19,715 nt of DNA from Bilamarchaeum sp050303335 (GTDB lineage Archaea > Micrarchaeota > Micrarchaeia > Anstonellales > Bilamarchaeaceae): contig JBNLBN010000024.1 in assembly GCA_050303335.1 (NCBI GenBank), positions 1 to 19,715 of the forward strand, read 5' to 3'. This document shows, piece by piece, positions 1 through 8,700 of this stretch. The position numbers and the translations under genes were made by a program. The notes beneath the pieces are model-generated. The model did no database searches. It had not been told where the DNA came from and saw only the letters and a list, made by a program, of their open reading frames with translations. The number at the start of each line of letters is the position of its first letter. Position 1 is the stretch's first letter.

Positions 1-1
1 C

Positions 2-3000
2 CCATGGCTTATCAGGAATGCAACTCCTGACCTGCTCAATAACGAAATCTCAGTCTACAACATTAACCAGACCAAGGTACTGGGGCTACTTGAAGGAAAC
101 TCCCCGTGCTTTAGAATTACAACCCCTGGGTCATATTCAATTAATAGCGATATTACGGGTGCATATTTCCAAGTTTCAGGAACAACATACGCATGCATCC
201 AGATCCTATCCTCGGATGTCCTTCTTGACTGCAACGGGTATTCAGTCACAGGGGATGGTACACTCGGTACTATGCAGTATGGGATTTTCGCCAACGGTAC
301 AATCTCACCGCATATTTCCAACATCACAATAATGAATTGCCAGGTGTCCAATTACACACATGGAATTTATTCAGCCTATGCCGACGACGTTAGCATCCTC
401 AACTCAACATCTTACAACAACAGCTACTATGGAATCGGGGCCTATACAAGCGACAGAGTATCGATCATAAATAATACTGCATATGACAACTACAGGGCAA
501 TTCATGTCGGTGAAGATTCAAGCGATGCAATAATTGCAAACAACACAGCATACAGCAGTTCTGATGTGGGAATAGACGTAAGGCAGGCAGCCTTCAATGT
601 TACGGTCTCAGGTAACGCTGTTTACGGCAACAACATTGGATTTTATTTCGGATCCACCTCTTTCAACCATACACTATCGGACAACACGGCCTACAACAAC
701 ACAATCGGATTCCAGTTCATCTCCGGGGCAATCGGCTACACTATGACTAACAACACGGCCTACGACAACAATGACGGATTCCTGTTTTCCGGAGGTTCCC
801 ACGACCATATGATTTCAGGTTTAAGCTCTCATGACAATACCAACCTCGGAATTGAGCTGATTACGGGATCCTTTAATATCACTTTGGATGATCCAGCAAT
901 ATACAACAACGGCATGGGAATTTCCATAAGAGATGCAGACAACCTCACGCTCAACGGAGGCCATATCTACAACAACATTATCAACATCTCCAACCCCACA
1001 TTTGCCTATTCGATATTCTTCAACAACGTCATAATTGACAACCCTGCAGGAACTCTTGAAAATTTCACAAACCTTTCTGTTGTCGATACAATCCAGTCAG
1101 GCGAAAGCTACATTATCAACTGGACTTCAGAACCGGCACCGCTTGGAGGCCTTGTCTCCTTCAGGAATAAATGGATTGAATTCCAGGACGTGAACAATGC
1201 AAATCTGAGCGAAGTGTACTGGCACTGGACGGATGCAGAATCATTCGGCTACAATGAAGAGACCATGCAGGTCTATTATTACAACGGCACGTACAATGAC
1301 ATGAACGCTGCTCTGAATACAAGTGCGAATTACCTTGCCCTCTATGGACTTGATACGTTCGGCGTATTCGGTATTCTCGTCGCTGAGAACTGCCAGGACA
1401 TATCCTCGCCAGGCACATACATCCAGAATATCGATTATACCGGCGGAGACTCAACAAGCTGCATTGAAATAACGAGCGACAACGTCACGTACGACTGCAA
1501 CGGACACTCTTTGAACGGCCTTGGTGCAAATGATTACGGTATATATCTTTACGGAGTAACCAACGTGACGGTAATGAACTGCGAAATTTACAATTTCACT
1601 GAGTCAGGAATAATCACCCAATTGACAACAGATAGTCTTTTCTATAACATCACGCTGCACGACAACTTCAACGCAATCAATACTGGAAGCACGCCTTCCG
1701 CAGACAGCACATTCAACCAGATCACTGCCTACAGCAATACCAACACGGCGATACTCCTTCGCAGCCCCGGACATCTTTTCAACAACACATTCGTTTTCAA
1801 TAATGGAGGAAACGGCTATGAATGCGGATCCGAAGTCTCTGATGCAACAATAATCAACAGCGTTATCTACAACAACAACTGGTCTGGAATCAACCTGAAC
1901 ACATGTGGATATTCTACTTTGTCAGGAAACAGCATCTATGGCAATCTCGATGCCAACATCTACCTCTACGCTTCTGATTATACGAACATCACCAACAACG
2001 AGGTATACAATTCAGGAAACGATACTATTGCAGAAGATTCAGGAATCTATATCCTATCGTCATACGGAGTGATCATTGAAAGTAACAATGTTTACGGATC
2101 AACGGCATACGGAATTGCAGTCGAGGATTCAGAAGTGTCCCTTACCGACAATATCATCTACAACGATTCGCTCTATGTTTTCAACAATGACGGTACTCCA
2201 TTCAACTTTGAAATGTACAATACCCTGTTCCTTAATCCGGCAGGATCCTTCATCAACTATACCAACCTCTCATTACAAGACGTTCTTTCCCCCGGAGGGG
2301 CAGACACCAGCGGTTTCGAGATCCAGTGGGCGACAAATGCCTCGGAACTTTCAGGGGAGCTGGCATTTTCCACAAGCTTCAACCAGATGTGGATAAACAT
2401 CTCTGCCCTGGGAACAGTTGTACCAGCAATCGACAACATAACCTGGCACTGGACAGATGCCCAGGCCATCGGATATGATGAATCAAGGCTTGAACCATGG
2501 ATTTTCAACTCAACCTGGCAGGATATTGGCGACTCTTATACCGTTTCACGGAACATACTGGCAAATACAATCACAGTGAACTCCCTTTCAAGCTTCGGAA
2601 ACCTTGGAATCCTGGAAGTGAACAACAACTGCATAATCATCGATGCCCCGGGTACATACACCCAGAACAACTCATATACAGGAGCTCCCAATGACGTAAC
2701 CGGAATTTATGCAGGAACCTATGCCTGCGTGGTGATAAATTCAGACGATGTGGTATATGACTGCAACGGCTTTGCGATCACCGGCGACGGGACATCAGGA
2801 TCAGAGCAGATTGCAATTATCGCAAACAGCACTGACAATGTTACCATCCAGAACTGCGGCGCAGTTTCAAACTATACAAACGGAATTGTCGCATACAATA
2901 CGACCGGCACGAGGGTACTCGGAAGCAGCTCATCAGGGCATTCCCAGAACGCCTATCTGTTCGACATGGGTTCATCCGGTTTGATAAACGACAGCATGGC

Positions 3001-3949
3001 GGGTACCAGTGCGAACGGTCTGCGTGTCAGGGATTTCGTTGGCGTAACTGCCACAGGAAACATAATATCCGGAGTTACAGGGTCAGCAATCGATATCTCC
3101 GATTCAACAGGAGGCACTTTATCAGGAAATGCAGTATCTAATGCTACCGTCGGAATCATGATGCAGAATTCCACCGGAAACAACCTGACATCCAACACGA
3201 TCATGAACAATTCACTGAACGGTATCTCTGTTGATAACGGCAGCAACGACTATTCGGCCAACTTCGTCTGCCAGAACGGCTTTGATGTCAACAACACCGG
3301 CACAACAGAAACCGGGGCCATGGACAGCTGTGATTCATTCCAGAACTGGGAAGAGAACGGCCACCTCGGATGCACCTTCACATGTTCGTCGATGTGGTCA
3401 AGGTTCTATGGAAACATTTCAGGAAACATCATACTTGCCTCAAACGTTTCGGGAGGGGAGCTGGTATACAACTGGAGCGGCGCAAGCGGATACAACCTCT
3501 ATGTGGCCGATATTGACTCGGTTGTGTCCTTCAATGAGCTTGAAGCAATCGGCAGGACTACAAGTGATACCCAGTCATCCTCGGATTTCACCGAACTTGA
3601 TACAGCGTTCGGAACAGGATCGTTCGGAGACTCGATCAACCTGACCTATTCTTCTGACGGAACGCTCCCGCTGCAGACTGATGATTATGTCGTTTACGGT
3701 ACGCCGGTAAATACCGTTCCGGAAGCAAGGTCCAATGCATTCAACAGCAACTTCGATACAGGAATAATGTGGGACTCAGGCGACGGAGGATCGGAATATA
3801 ACGGATCACAGACTACTGTCTGGGTGGTCAAGGTAGGAACAACCGCCGATACATATGGCACCTATGACTTCCTCGTCCAGGTTCCGGAAACGCTTGCAAG
3901 CCAGGAAGGAGCCAACGACCAGGTTGTCCTTTACTACGAGCTCCAGTAG
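2..3949 (+). CDS. Giant modular right-handed beta-helix surface protein (NosD-like), 5'-partial
   Basis: The frame is open from base 2 to the TAG at 3947-3949 (about 1315 residues visible). The ATG at 272 lies inside a repeat module, so it is not the true start, which must be upstream of the window. The protein is rich in Asn, Ser, Thr and Tyr. Short NosD/parallel beta-helix rungs such as NNTAYDNN recur, and more than twenty N-x-S/T sequons can be counted, suggesting a heavily N-glycosylated extracellular protein. Three modules begin with Cys, then PGxY and C(I/V)xIxSDxVxxDCNG (near nt 107, 1391 and 2630). The first two end in a WHWTDA-containing cap; the third runs into a different C-terminal domain from about 3371. 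No transmembrane segment or sorting signal is visible at the C-terminus, so how it is held at the surface is unclear. Polysaccharide binding, adhesion or an S-layer accessory role is inference. The beta-helix call is firm, the function open. Confidence 0.85.
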   Translation, partial: PWLIRNATPDLLNNEISVYNINQTKVLGLLEGNSPCFRITTPGSYSINSDITGAYFQVSGTTYACIQILSSDVLLDCNGYSVTGDGTLGTMQYGIFANGTISPHISNITIMNCQVSNYTHGIYSAYADDVSILNSTSYNNSYYGIGAYTSDRVSIINNTAYDNYRAIHVGEDSSDAIIANNTAYSSSDVGIDVRQAAFNVTVSGNAVYGNNIGFYFGSTSFNHTLSDNTAYNNTIGFQFISGAIGYTMTNNTAYDNNDGFLFSGGSHDHMISGLSSHDNTNLGIELITGSFNITLDDPAIYNNGMGISIRDADNLTLNGGHIYNNIINISNPTFAYSIFFNNVIIDNPAGTLENFTNLSVVDTIQSGESYIINWTSEPAPLGGLVSFRNKWIEFQDVNNANLSEVYWHWTDAESFGYNEETMQVYYYNGTYNDMNAALNTSANYLALYGLDTFGVFGILVAENCQDISSPGTYIQNIDYTGGDSTSCIEITSDNVTYDCNGHSLNGLGANDYGIYLYGVTNVTVMNCEIYNFTESGIITQLTTDSLFYNITLHDNFNAINTGSTPSADSTFNQITAYSNTNTAILLRSPGHLFNNTFVFNNGGNGYECGSEVSDATIINSVIYNNNWSGINLNTCGYSTLSGNSIYGNLDANIYLYASDYTNITNNEVYNSGNDTIAEDSGIYILSSYGVIIESNNVYGSTAYGIAVEDSEVSLTDNIIYNDSLYVFNNDGTPFNFEMYNTLFLNPAGSFINYTNLSLQDVLSPGGADTSGFEIQWATNASELSGELAFSTSFNQMWINISALGTVVPAIDNITWHWTDAQAIGYDESRLEPWIFNSTWQDIGDSYTVSRNILANTITVNSLSSFGNLGILEVNNNCIIIDAPGTYTQNNSYTGAPNDVTGIYAGTYACVVINSDDVVYDCNGFAITGDGTSGSEQIAIIANSTDNVTIQNCGAVSNYTNGIVAYNTTGTRVLGSSSSGHSQNAYLFDMGSSGLINDSMAGTSANGLRVRDFVGVTATGNIISGVTGSAIDISDSTGGTLSGNAVSNATVGIMMQNSTGNNLTSNTIMNNSLNGISVDNGSNDYSANFVCQNGFDVNNTGTTETGAMDSCDSFQNWEENGHLGCTFTCSSMWSRFYGNISGNIILASNVSGGELVYNWSGASGYNLYVADIDSVVSFNELEAIGRTTSDTQSSSDFTELDTAFGTGSFGDSINLTYSSDGTLPLQTDDYVVYGTPVNTVPEARSNAFNSNFDTGIMWDSGDGGSEYNGSQTTVWVVKVGTTADTYGTYDFLVQVPETLASQEGANDQVVLYYELQ
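107..1390 (+). repeat. Beta-helix protein module 1 (about 428 codons)
   Basis: This protein-level repeat unit opens with CFRITTPGSY, passes through ACIQILSSDVLLDCNGY and a long NosD-like helix, and closes with a cap at about 1064-1390 that contains YWHWTDA (WHWTDA at 1220-1237). It is diverged from the next unit at the DNA level, so the duplication is old. Confidence 0.75.
1391..2629 (+). repeat. Beta-helix protein module 2 (413 codons)
   Basis: The unit opens with CQDISSPGTYIQN, then CIEITSDNVTYDCNGHS, followed by helix rungs and a cap at about 2255-2629 containing TWHWTDA (WHWTDA at 2444-2461) and ending SSFGNLGILEV. It has the same order of elements as module 1. Confidence 0.75.
2630..3370 (+). 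repeat. Beta-helix protein module 3 (shorter, no WHWTDA cap)
   Basis: The unit opens with CIIIDAPGTYTQNNSYTG, then YACVVINSDDVVYDCNGF and a helix ending near NNSLNGISVDNGSND. It lacks the WHWTDA cap of the previous two and leads straight into the C-terminal domain, which begins about nt 3371 with CTFTCSSMWSRFYGN. The boundary at 3370 is approximate. Confidence 0.65.
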
Positions 3950-4033
3950 TGGCATTCCGCAGCAAAAAGTGACAATGGGTCCCGATGCTGGCAACATGCC
4001 ATTATCCCGGGAGATTCCGGTGCTCCGGTAACC

Positions 4034-4040
4034 TATAAAA
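4034..4040 (+). promoter_or_regulatory. TATA box of purL-argS
   Basis: TATAAAA lies 24-30 nt before the purL ATG at 4064, the spacing expected if transcription starts at or next to the start codon. No Shine-Dalgarno sequence precedes the ATG, so a leaderless transcript is likely. The remaining gap sequence (3950-4033) shows no gene or clear terminator. Confidence 0.55.
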
Positions 4041-4063
4041 CATTTATTTGCAGAATAACCCTT

Positions 4064-6907
4064 ATGCGTATTGAGATCACTACTAAAAATGACATCAGAG
4101 ATGTTGTTGGAGAGCAGCTTTCTTCCAGGATCAATAAAAAATGCAGGTCTGTTGATGTATACAATATCGATGGCGATCTTGACGATTATGACGAGATATT
4201 CCTGGATCCTGTGACCCAGTACTCCGGTCATTCGCTTTTCAGCGACCGCTGGAGGATCGAGATCGGCCTCCTTCCTGGCGTAACAGACAACGTCGGCCAC
4301 ACGGCTTCCGAGGCAATCAGGGACAGGTCAGGAAATGATCTTGCTGTCTACTACTCGCGGATGTATGCCATTGAGGGCGATCTTTCGGAATACACATGCG
4401 AGGAGATCGCATCAGAGCTTCACAATCCCCTAATTGAAAAGTTCATTATCCACAAGCCTAATGATGTCGCAGAGCCGTACATCCCCAGGGTGGAGATCAA
4501 GCACGAACCCGTCGTAGAAACGACAACCCTCCATATGAGCCAGAAGCGCTTCGAAGCCCTTGCCAAGCAGAAGGTCCTTTCCCTCTCATACGATGAATTC
4601 CAGGCGATAAAGAAACACTTCAAAATCCAGGAGGTCATCGATGAAAGAAAGGTGGTGGGACTCGACAACAAGATAACCGACGTAGAACTGGAAGCGCTTG
4701 CGCAGACCTGGTCGGAACATTGCAAGCACAGGATATTCAATGCAGCTATAAGCTATGAGGAAAACGGGGAGAAGCACGCAATAAACTCATTGTTCAAGAC
4801 ATTCATAGCAGGAGCGACAGAGCAGGTGAAGAAACCCTACGTTGTCTCAGTTTTCGTTGACAACGGCGGAATAATAAAATTCAATCCGGATTATGACATC
4901 GCTGTGAAAGTGGAGACGCACAACAGCCCGTCCGCCCTTGATCCATACGGCGGCGCACTGACAGGAATCCTGGGCGTCCAGCGGGATATCCTTGGTACGG
5001 GCATAGGAGCGAACCCGATCGCGAACATAGACGTCCTCTGCTTCGGATATCCTGATGAGACCGAGGTGCCAAAGGGAGTGCTGCACCCTAAAGTCATATT
5101 TGACGGCGTCGTCAAGGGCATTGAGCACGGGGGCAACAAGACGGGAATACCTACTGTCAACGGCTCGATCGTTTTTGACAAGGACTATACCTGCAGGCCG
5201 CTCGTTTACGCAGGAACGATAGGACTTCTTCCATCACAGATCAACGGCCGAAAGACCCATGAAAAGATAATAAAACCCGGCTACCTTGCGCTAATGGTCG
5301 GAGGAAGGATAGGAAAGGACGGTATCCACGGAGCCACGTTCTCTTCGATGCAGATAGACAGTTCAACCCCCCAGTCAGTGGTCCAGATAGGAGATCCGAT
5401 AACCCAGAAGAGGGCACAGGACCTGATACTCGAGGCAAGGGACCTTGGGCTCTATGATGCCATAACTGACAATGGAGCCGGAGGGCTTTCATCCAGCATT
5501 GGGGAGCTTGCACAGATCTCCGGCGGATGCGAGATATACCTGGACAAGTGCCCGCTCAAATATCCCGGGCTTGACCCCTGGGAGATACTCGTTTCAGAAT
5601 CGCAGGAAAGGATGACCCTTGCCTGCCCTCCTGAGAACCTTGCGAAGATCGAGGAACTTGCGAAAGTTCATGGGGTGGAGGTCACAGCAGTCGGAAAGTT
5701 CACCAACTCAGGCAAATTCCACATATTCTACAATGAGAAGACCGTCGGATTCCTTGACCTTGAATTCCTCCACGGGGGCAACCCGAAAATGAGCCTTAAG
5801 GCTTCTTGGAAAAAGCTTCTTTACCCAGAGCCTCTTATCGGGGAATTCGATCCGCTTGATGTCCTGATCAGGCTCCTTAAAAGCCCCAATATAACATCGA
5901 AGGAAAGGATCATCAGGCAATATGACCATGAGGTTAAGGGAACCAGCGTGATAAAGCCCATAATGCTTGGGCCCTCCGATGCCGGTGTCATCAGGCCGGT
6001 ATATGATTCAAATGAAGGGCTTGTAATATCCCACGGAATCTGCCCGAGGTATGTCCAGGACGGTTATGTGATGGCGACTCTTGCATTCGATGAGGCGATC
6101 CGCAACGCGATAGCAGTTGGGGCAAGATTCGGCTATCTGGCATGCCTTGACAACTTCAGCTGGCCGGATCCGGTCCAGTCCGCAAAGACTCCGGACGGCG
6201 AGCAGAAGCTGGGATCCCTGGTCCGCGCATGCCTCGGCATGTATGACTGCGCGACCAATTACAACGTGCCGATAATTTCAGGAAAGGACAGCATGAAGAA
6301 CGACTATTACAGCGGTTCGCAGAAATATTCGATTCCGCCCACGCTACTGGTTACCGTTGTCGGGAAGATCGACGACATATCAAAAGCGATGTCAAGTGAA
6401 TTCAAGAACCCGGGCGATCTCATCTATGTTGTCGGAACCACCAAGGACGAACTTGGGGGAAGCGAATACTACAGGCTTTATGGCGCGGTCGGAAACAACC
6501 CTCCTGAGCTGGATTTCGACGAGCACAGCGCAGTATACAAAGCACTTTCCGGTGCGATAGAGGACAGGCTTCTCTCATCCGTTCACGACATCTCGGACGG
6601 AGGCCTTGCAGTTGCATTCTCCGAATCAGCGCTCGGGATAGGTTTCGGGGCAGAAATGGATCTTGAACTTGTCCCGACAAAGACCAAGAGGATCGAGTCG
6701 CTCATGTTTTCTGAATCCTCCGGAAGGTTCGTTGTGAGCGTACCACCGGAGAAGGTATCCAAATTCGAATACGCGATGTCCGGGTGTCCTGTTGCAAAAG
6801 TAGGGCGCGTTCGCGGGGACAAGAGGTTCATAATCAAGCGCAACGACGAGGTACTCATCAACGAGCCGATCGAGAACATAAAAAAGGCATTCAACAGTGG
6901 TGTATAA
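4064..6907 (+). CDS. purL: Phosphoribosylformylglycinamidine synthase, PurS-PurL fused form
   Basis: It catalyses the ATP- and glutamine-dependent conversion of FGAR to FGAM, step four of de novo purine synthesis, in the cytoplasm. At 947 residues it is longer than the stand-alone archaeal/Bacillus PurL (about 720-740) and shorter than the one-chain enzyme (about 1250-1300). The first ~130 residues form a PurS-like region (IEIGLLPGVTDNVGHTASEA). The catalytic part follows, with WSEHCKH (His219), VKVETHNSPSALDPYGGA, GVQRDILGTGIGANPI, a second AIRS-type half including ISGKDSMKND, and the late motif SVHDISDGGLAVAFSES. There is no class I glutaminase domain, so a separate PurQ must be supplied from elsewhere. 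The ATG at 4064 fits the TATA box spacing. argS follows after 2 nt, so the two are probably co-transcribed. The family assignment is very secure. Confidence 0.95.
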   Translation: MRIEITTKNDIRDVVGEQLSSRINKKCRSVDVYNIDGDLDDYDEIFLDPVTQYSGHSLFSDRWRIEIGLLPGVTDNVGHTASEAIRDRSGNDLAVYYSRMYAIEGDLSEYTCEEIASELHNPLIEKFIIHKPNDVAEPYIPRVEIKHEPVVETTTLHMSQKRFEALAKQKVLSLSYDEFQAIKKHFKIQEVIDERKVVGLDNKITDVELEALAQTWSEHCKHRIFNAAISYEENGEKHAINSLFKTFIAGATEQVKKPYVVSVFVDNGGIIKFNPDYDIAVKVETHNSPSALDPYGGALTGILGVQRDILGTGIGANPIANIDVLCFGYPDETEVPKGVLHPKVIFDGVVKGIEHGGNKTGIPTVNGSIVFDKDYTCRPLVYAGTIGLLPSQINGRKTHEKIIKPGYLALMVGGRIGKDGIHGATFSSMQIDSSTPQSVVQIGDPITQKRAQDLILEARDLGLYDAITDNGAGGLSSSIGELAQISGGCEIYLDKCPLKYPGLDPWEILVSESQERMTLACPPENLAKIEELAKVHGVEVTAVGKFTNSGKFHIFYNEKTVGFLDLEFLHGGNPKMSLKASWKKLLYPEPLIGEFDPLDVLIRLLKSPNITSKERIIRQYDHEVKGTSVIKPIMLGPSDAGVIRPVYDSNEGLVISHGICPRYVQDGYVMATLAFDEAIRNAIAVGARFGYLACLDNFSWPDPVQSAKTPDGEQKLGSLVRACLGMYDCATNYNVPIISGKDSMKNDYYSGSQKYSIPPTLLVTVVGKIDDISKAMSSEFKNPGDLIYVVGTTKDELGGSEYYRLYGAVGNNPPELDFDEHSAVYKALSGAIEDRLLSSVHDISDGGLAVAFSESALGIGFGAEMDLELVPTKTKRIESLMFSESSGRFVVSVPPEKVSKFEYAMSGCPVAKVGRVRGDKRFIIKRNDEVLINEPIENIKKAFNSGV

Positions 6908-6909
6908 CT

Positions 6910-8700
6910 ATGCTCAACAAACTGAAAAACGAAATAGCGAGAATGGTTGCCGACTCGTCGCAATCAAAAGCCGATGAAGTGCTTCCCACGATAGAATACG
7001 GGAAGATGGGAGACCTTTCATGCAAGTTCGCCTTCGTGCTTGCAAAGGAAAAAAATGAAAATCCGGCAAAGCTTGCAGCCGAGATCTCCTCCAGAATCAA
7101 GCTTTCAGACAACTTCTCCAAGGCTGAATCTGCAGGTCCGTACATAAACTTTTACCTCAGCAACAAGGCATATGCCCTGCTTGTATCCGGATCGGATGCT
7201 GAGAAAACGATGAAAGGGAAGGTTATAATCGAATTCCCTGCAGTCAATCCTAACAAGCCCTGGCACATAGGTCACCTGAGAAACGCAATCCTTGGCGAAT
7301 CGGTCGCCCGCATCCTGGAAATTGATCACGAGGTGGTCAGGATGGACTACATCAACGACCTGGGCCTGCAGGTGGCACAAAGCCTGTGGGGCTATCTCAA
7401 CAACGATGCGAAGCCCGACAAGAAGTTCGACCAGTGGCTGGGCGAGCAGTATGTTTATGTCGCAAAGAAATTCGAGGAGGATCCGGAAGTGGCTAAACAG
7501 GTCCGCCTTCTCATTTCAGACATGGAAGGCGGGGTTAACGACAATGCTGTTTCCGGCCGCGAACTTGCCGAAAAATGCGTCAGGGCACAGTACCAGACTG
7601 CCCTTGATTTCGGGGTGACACATGATGTCCTGATCTTCGAATCCGACATCATGAGGACAATTTTCGAAGAGGGGATTGACAAACTCAAATCCGGCAACTC
7701 CGTTTTCATGGAAAAGGAAGGCAAGAACAAGGGCTGCCTTGTAGTCGACATATCCGGCGACCTTGAAAATGAATTCGGCAAGATGGAAAACCCGAACAAG
7801 ATACTGATCCGAAGCGACGGGACCGCAGTATACACAGGAAAGGACGTGATATTCCATCTTTGGAAATTCGGGAAGATCCGGTCAAAATTCAAATATGAAA
7901 AGTTCATGGACATGCCCGAGGGCGTTGCCCTGAAATCATCGAAAGAGGGCGAGAGCCGCGAATTTGCGGATGCCGACCTGGTGATAAACGTGATAGGGGT
8001 GGAACAGAAATATCCGCAGCGCGTTATTGTAGAGGTCCTAAAGAAACTCGGGTATGCGAAAGAGGCATCATCACTGCATCATCTTTCATACGAGCATGTA
8101 GGTCTTCCGGAAAGCAAGTTCTCAGGACGGAAGGGGACATGGATGGGGTTCACCGCTGATGATCTTCTGTCGGAGGCGAAAGAGAGGGTGCTTGAAAAGA
8201 TAACGATCGATGCCACTCCGGAAGAGAAGGGTGAAATCTCGCATATGGTCGCTGTCGCTTCGATCAAATTCGCATTCCTACGATCAAGTTCTGACAAGAA
8301 GATCACTTTCAGGTGGGAGAGTGCATTGAACCTGGAAGGCGATTCCGGTCCCTATGCCCAGTATGCGTATGTACGGACCAACGGAATCCTGGAGAAGGCA
8401 AAGGACAAGCCCGAAGCCTGCGAGATTGAATTCAATGAATCGGAAAAAAGGCTCATCAAGAGGCTTTCAATGTTTAATGATCTTGTGGACAGATGCTCCA
8501 AAGAACTTGCACCCCACCATCTCACCCAGTATGTCCTTGATGTTGCAGGAGATTTCAGCGCATTCTATTCCAGTTCTCCGGTAATAAACGAGAATGATGA
8601 TGCAAAGAGGAAGACCCGGCTTGCAATCACAAAGGCGACGCAGACCGTTCTAGGTAGGTCCCTCCACTTACTTGGGATCAGATGTCCTTCCCGGATGTGA
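6910..8700 (+). CDS. argS: Arginyl-tRNA synthetase
   Basis: A class I aminoacyl-tRNA synthetase that charges tRNA-Arg with arginine. The frame is open from 6784, but the ATG at 6910 is chosen: it lies 2 nt after the purL stop, and MLNKLKNEIARMV matches the family's N-terminal Add1 domain. That gives 596 residues, a usual length. Visible features are AGPYINFYLS in the N-terminal domain, the HIGH motif at residues 119-122 within KPWHIGHLRNAILGES, a KMSKS-equivalent loop KFSGRKGTW at about 403-411 (Phe where Met is common), and a C-terminal DALR-type anticodon-binding domain (QYVLDVAGDFSAFY). The end LLGIRCPSRM matches the usual ArgRS ending, so the gene is complete. Its last 23 bp overlap the convergent RIO kinase gene. 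Confidence 0.96.
   Translation: MLNKLKNEIARMVADSSQSKADEVLPTIEYGKMGDLSCKFAFVLAKEKNENPAKLAAEISSRIKLSDNFSKAESAGPYINFYLSNKAYALLVSGSDAEKTMKGKVIIEFPAVNPNKPWHIGHLRNAILGESVARILEIDHEVVRMDYINDLGLQVAQSLWGYLNNDAKPDKKFDQWLGEQYVYVAKKFEEDPEVAKQVRLLISDMEGGVNDNAVSGRELAEKCVRAQYQTALDFGVTHDVLIFESDIMRTIFEEGIDKLKSGNSVFMEKEGKNKGCLVVDISGDLENEFGKMENPNKILIRSDGTAVYTGKDVIFHLWKFGKIRSKFKYEKFMDMPEGVALKSSKEGESREFADADLVINVIGVEQKYPQRVIVEVLKKLGYAKEASSLHHLSYEHVGLPESKFSGRKGTWMGFTADDLLSEAKERVLEKITIDATPEEKGEISHMVAVASIKFAFLRSSSDKKITFRWESALNLEGDSGPYAQYAYVRTNGILEKAKDKPEACEIEFNESEKRLIKRLSMFNDLVDRCSKELAPHHLTQYVLDVAGDFSAFYSSSPVINENDDAKRKTRLAITKATQTVLGRSLHLLGIRCPSRM

Noticed and set aside
380..800. Short DNA repeats such as AACAACACGGCCTAC, considered as a CRISPR-like array
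   Set aside because: The spacing is irregular and in frame, and the repeats encode the beta-helix rung NNTAY within one long coding sequence.
3950..4001. TGGCAT and ATGCCA as a possible hairpin after the beta-helix gene
   Set aside because: The arms are only 6 bp and 40 nt apart with no T-run behind them, so this does not support a terminator or structured RNA.
3806..4300. 164-codon open frame on the minus strand across the purL promoter region
   Set aside because: It runs antisense to the end of the beta-helix gene and the start of purL, resembles no family and has no promoter. It is a shadow of the coding strand.
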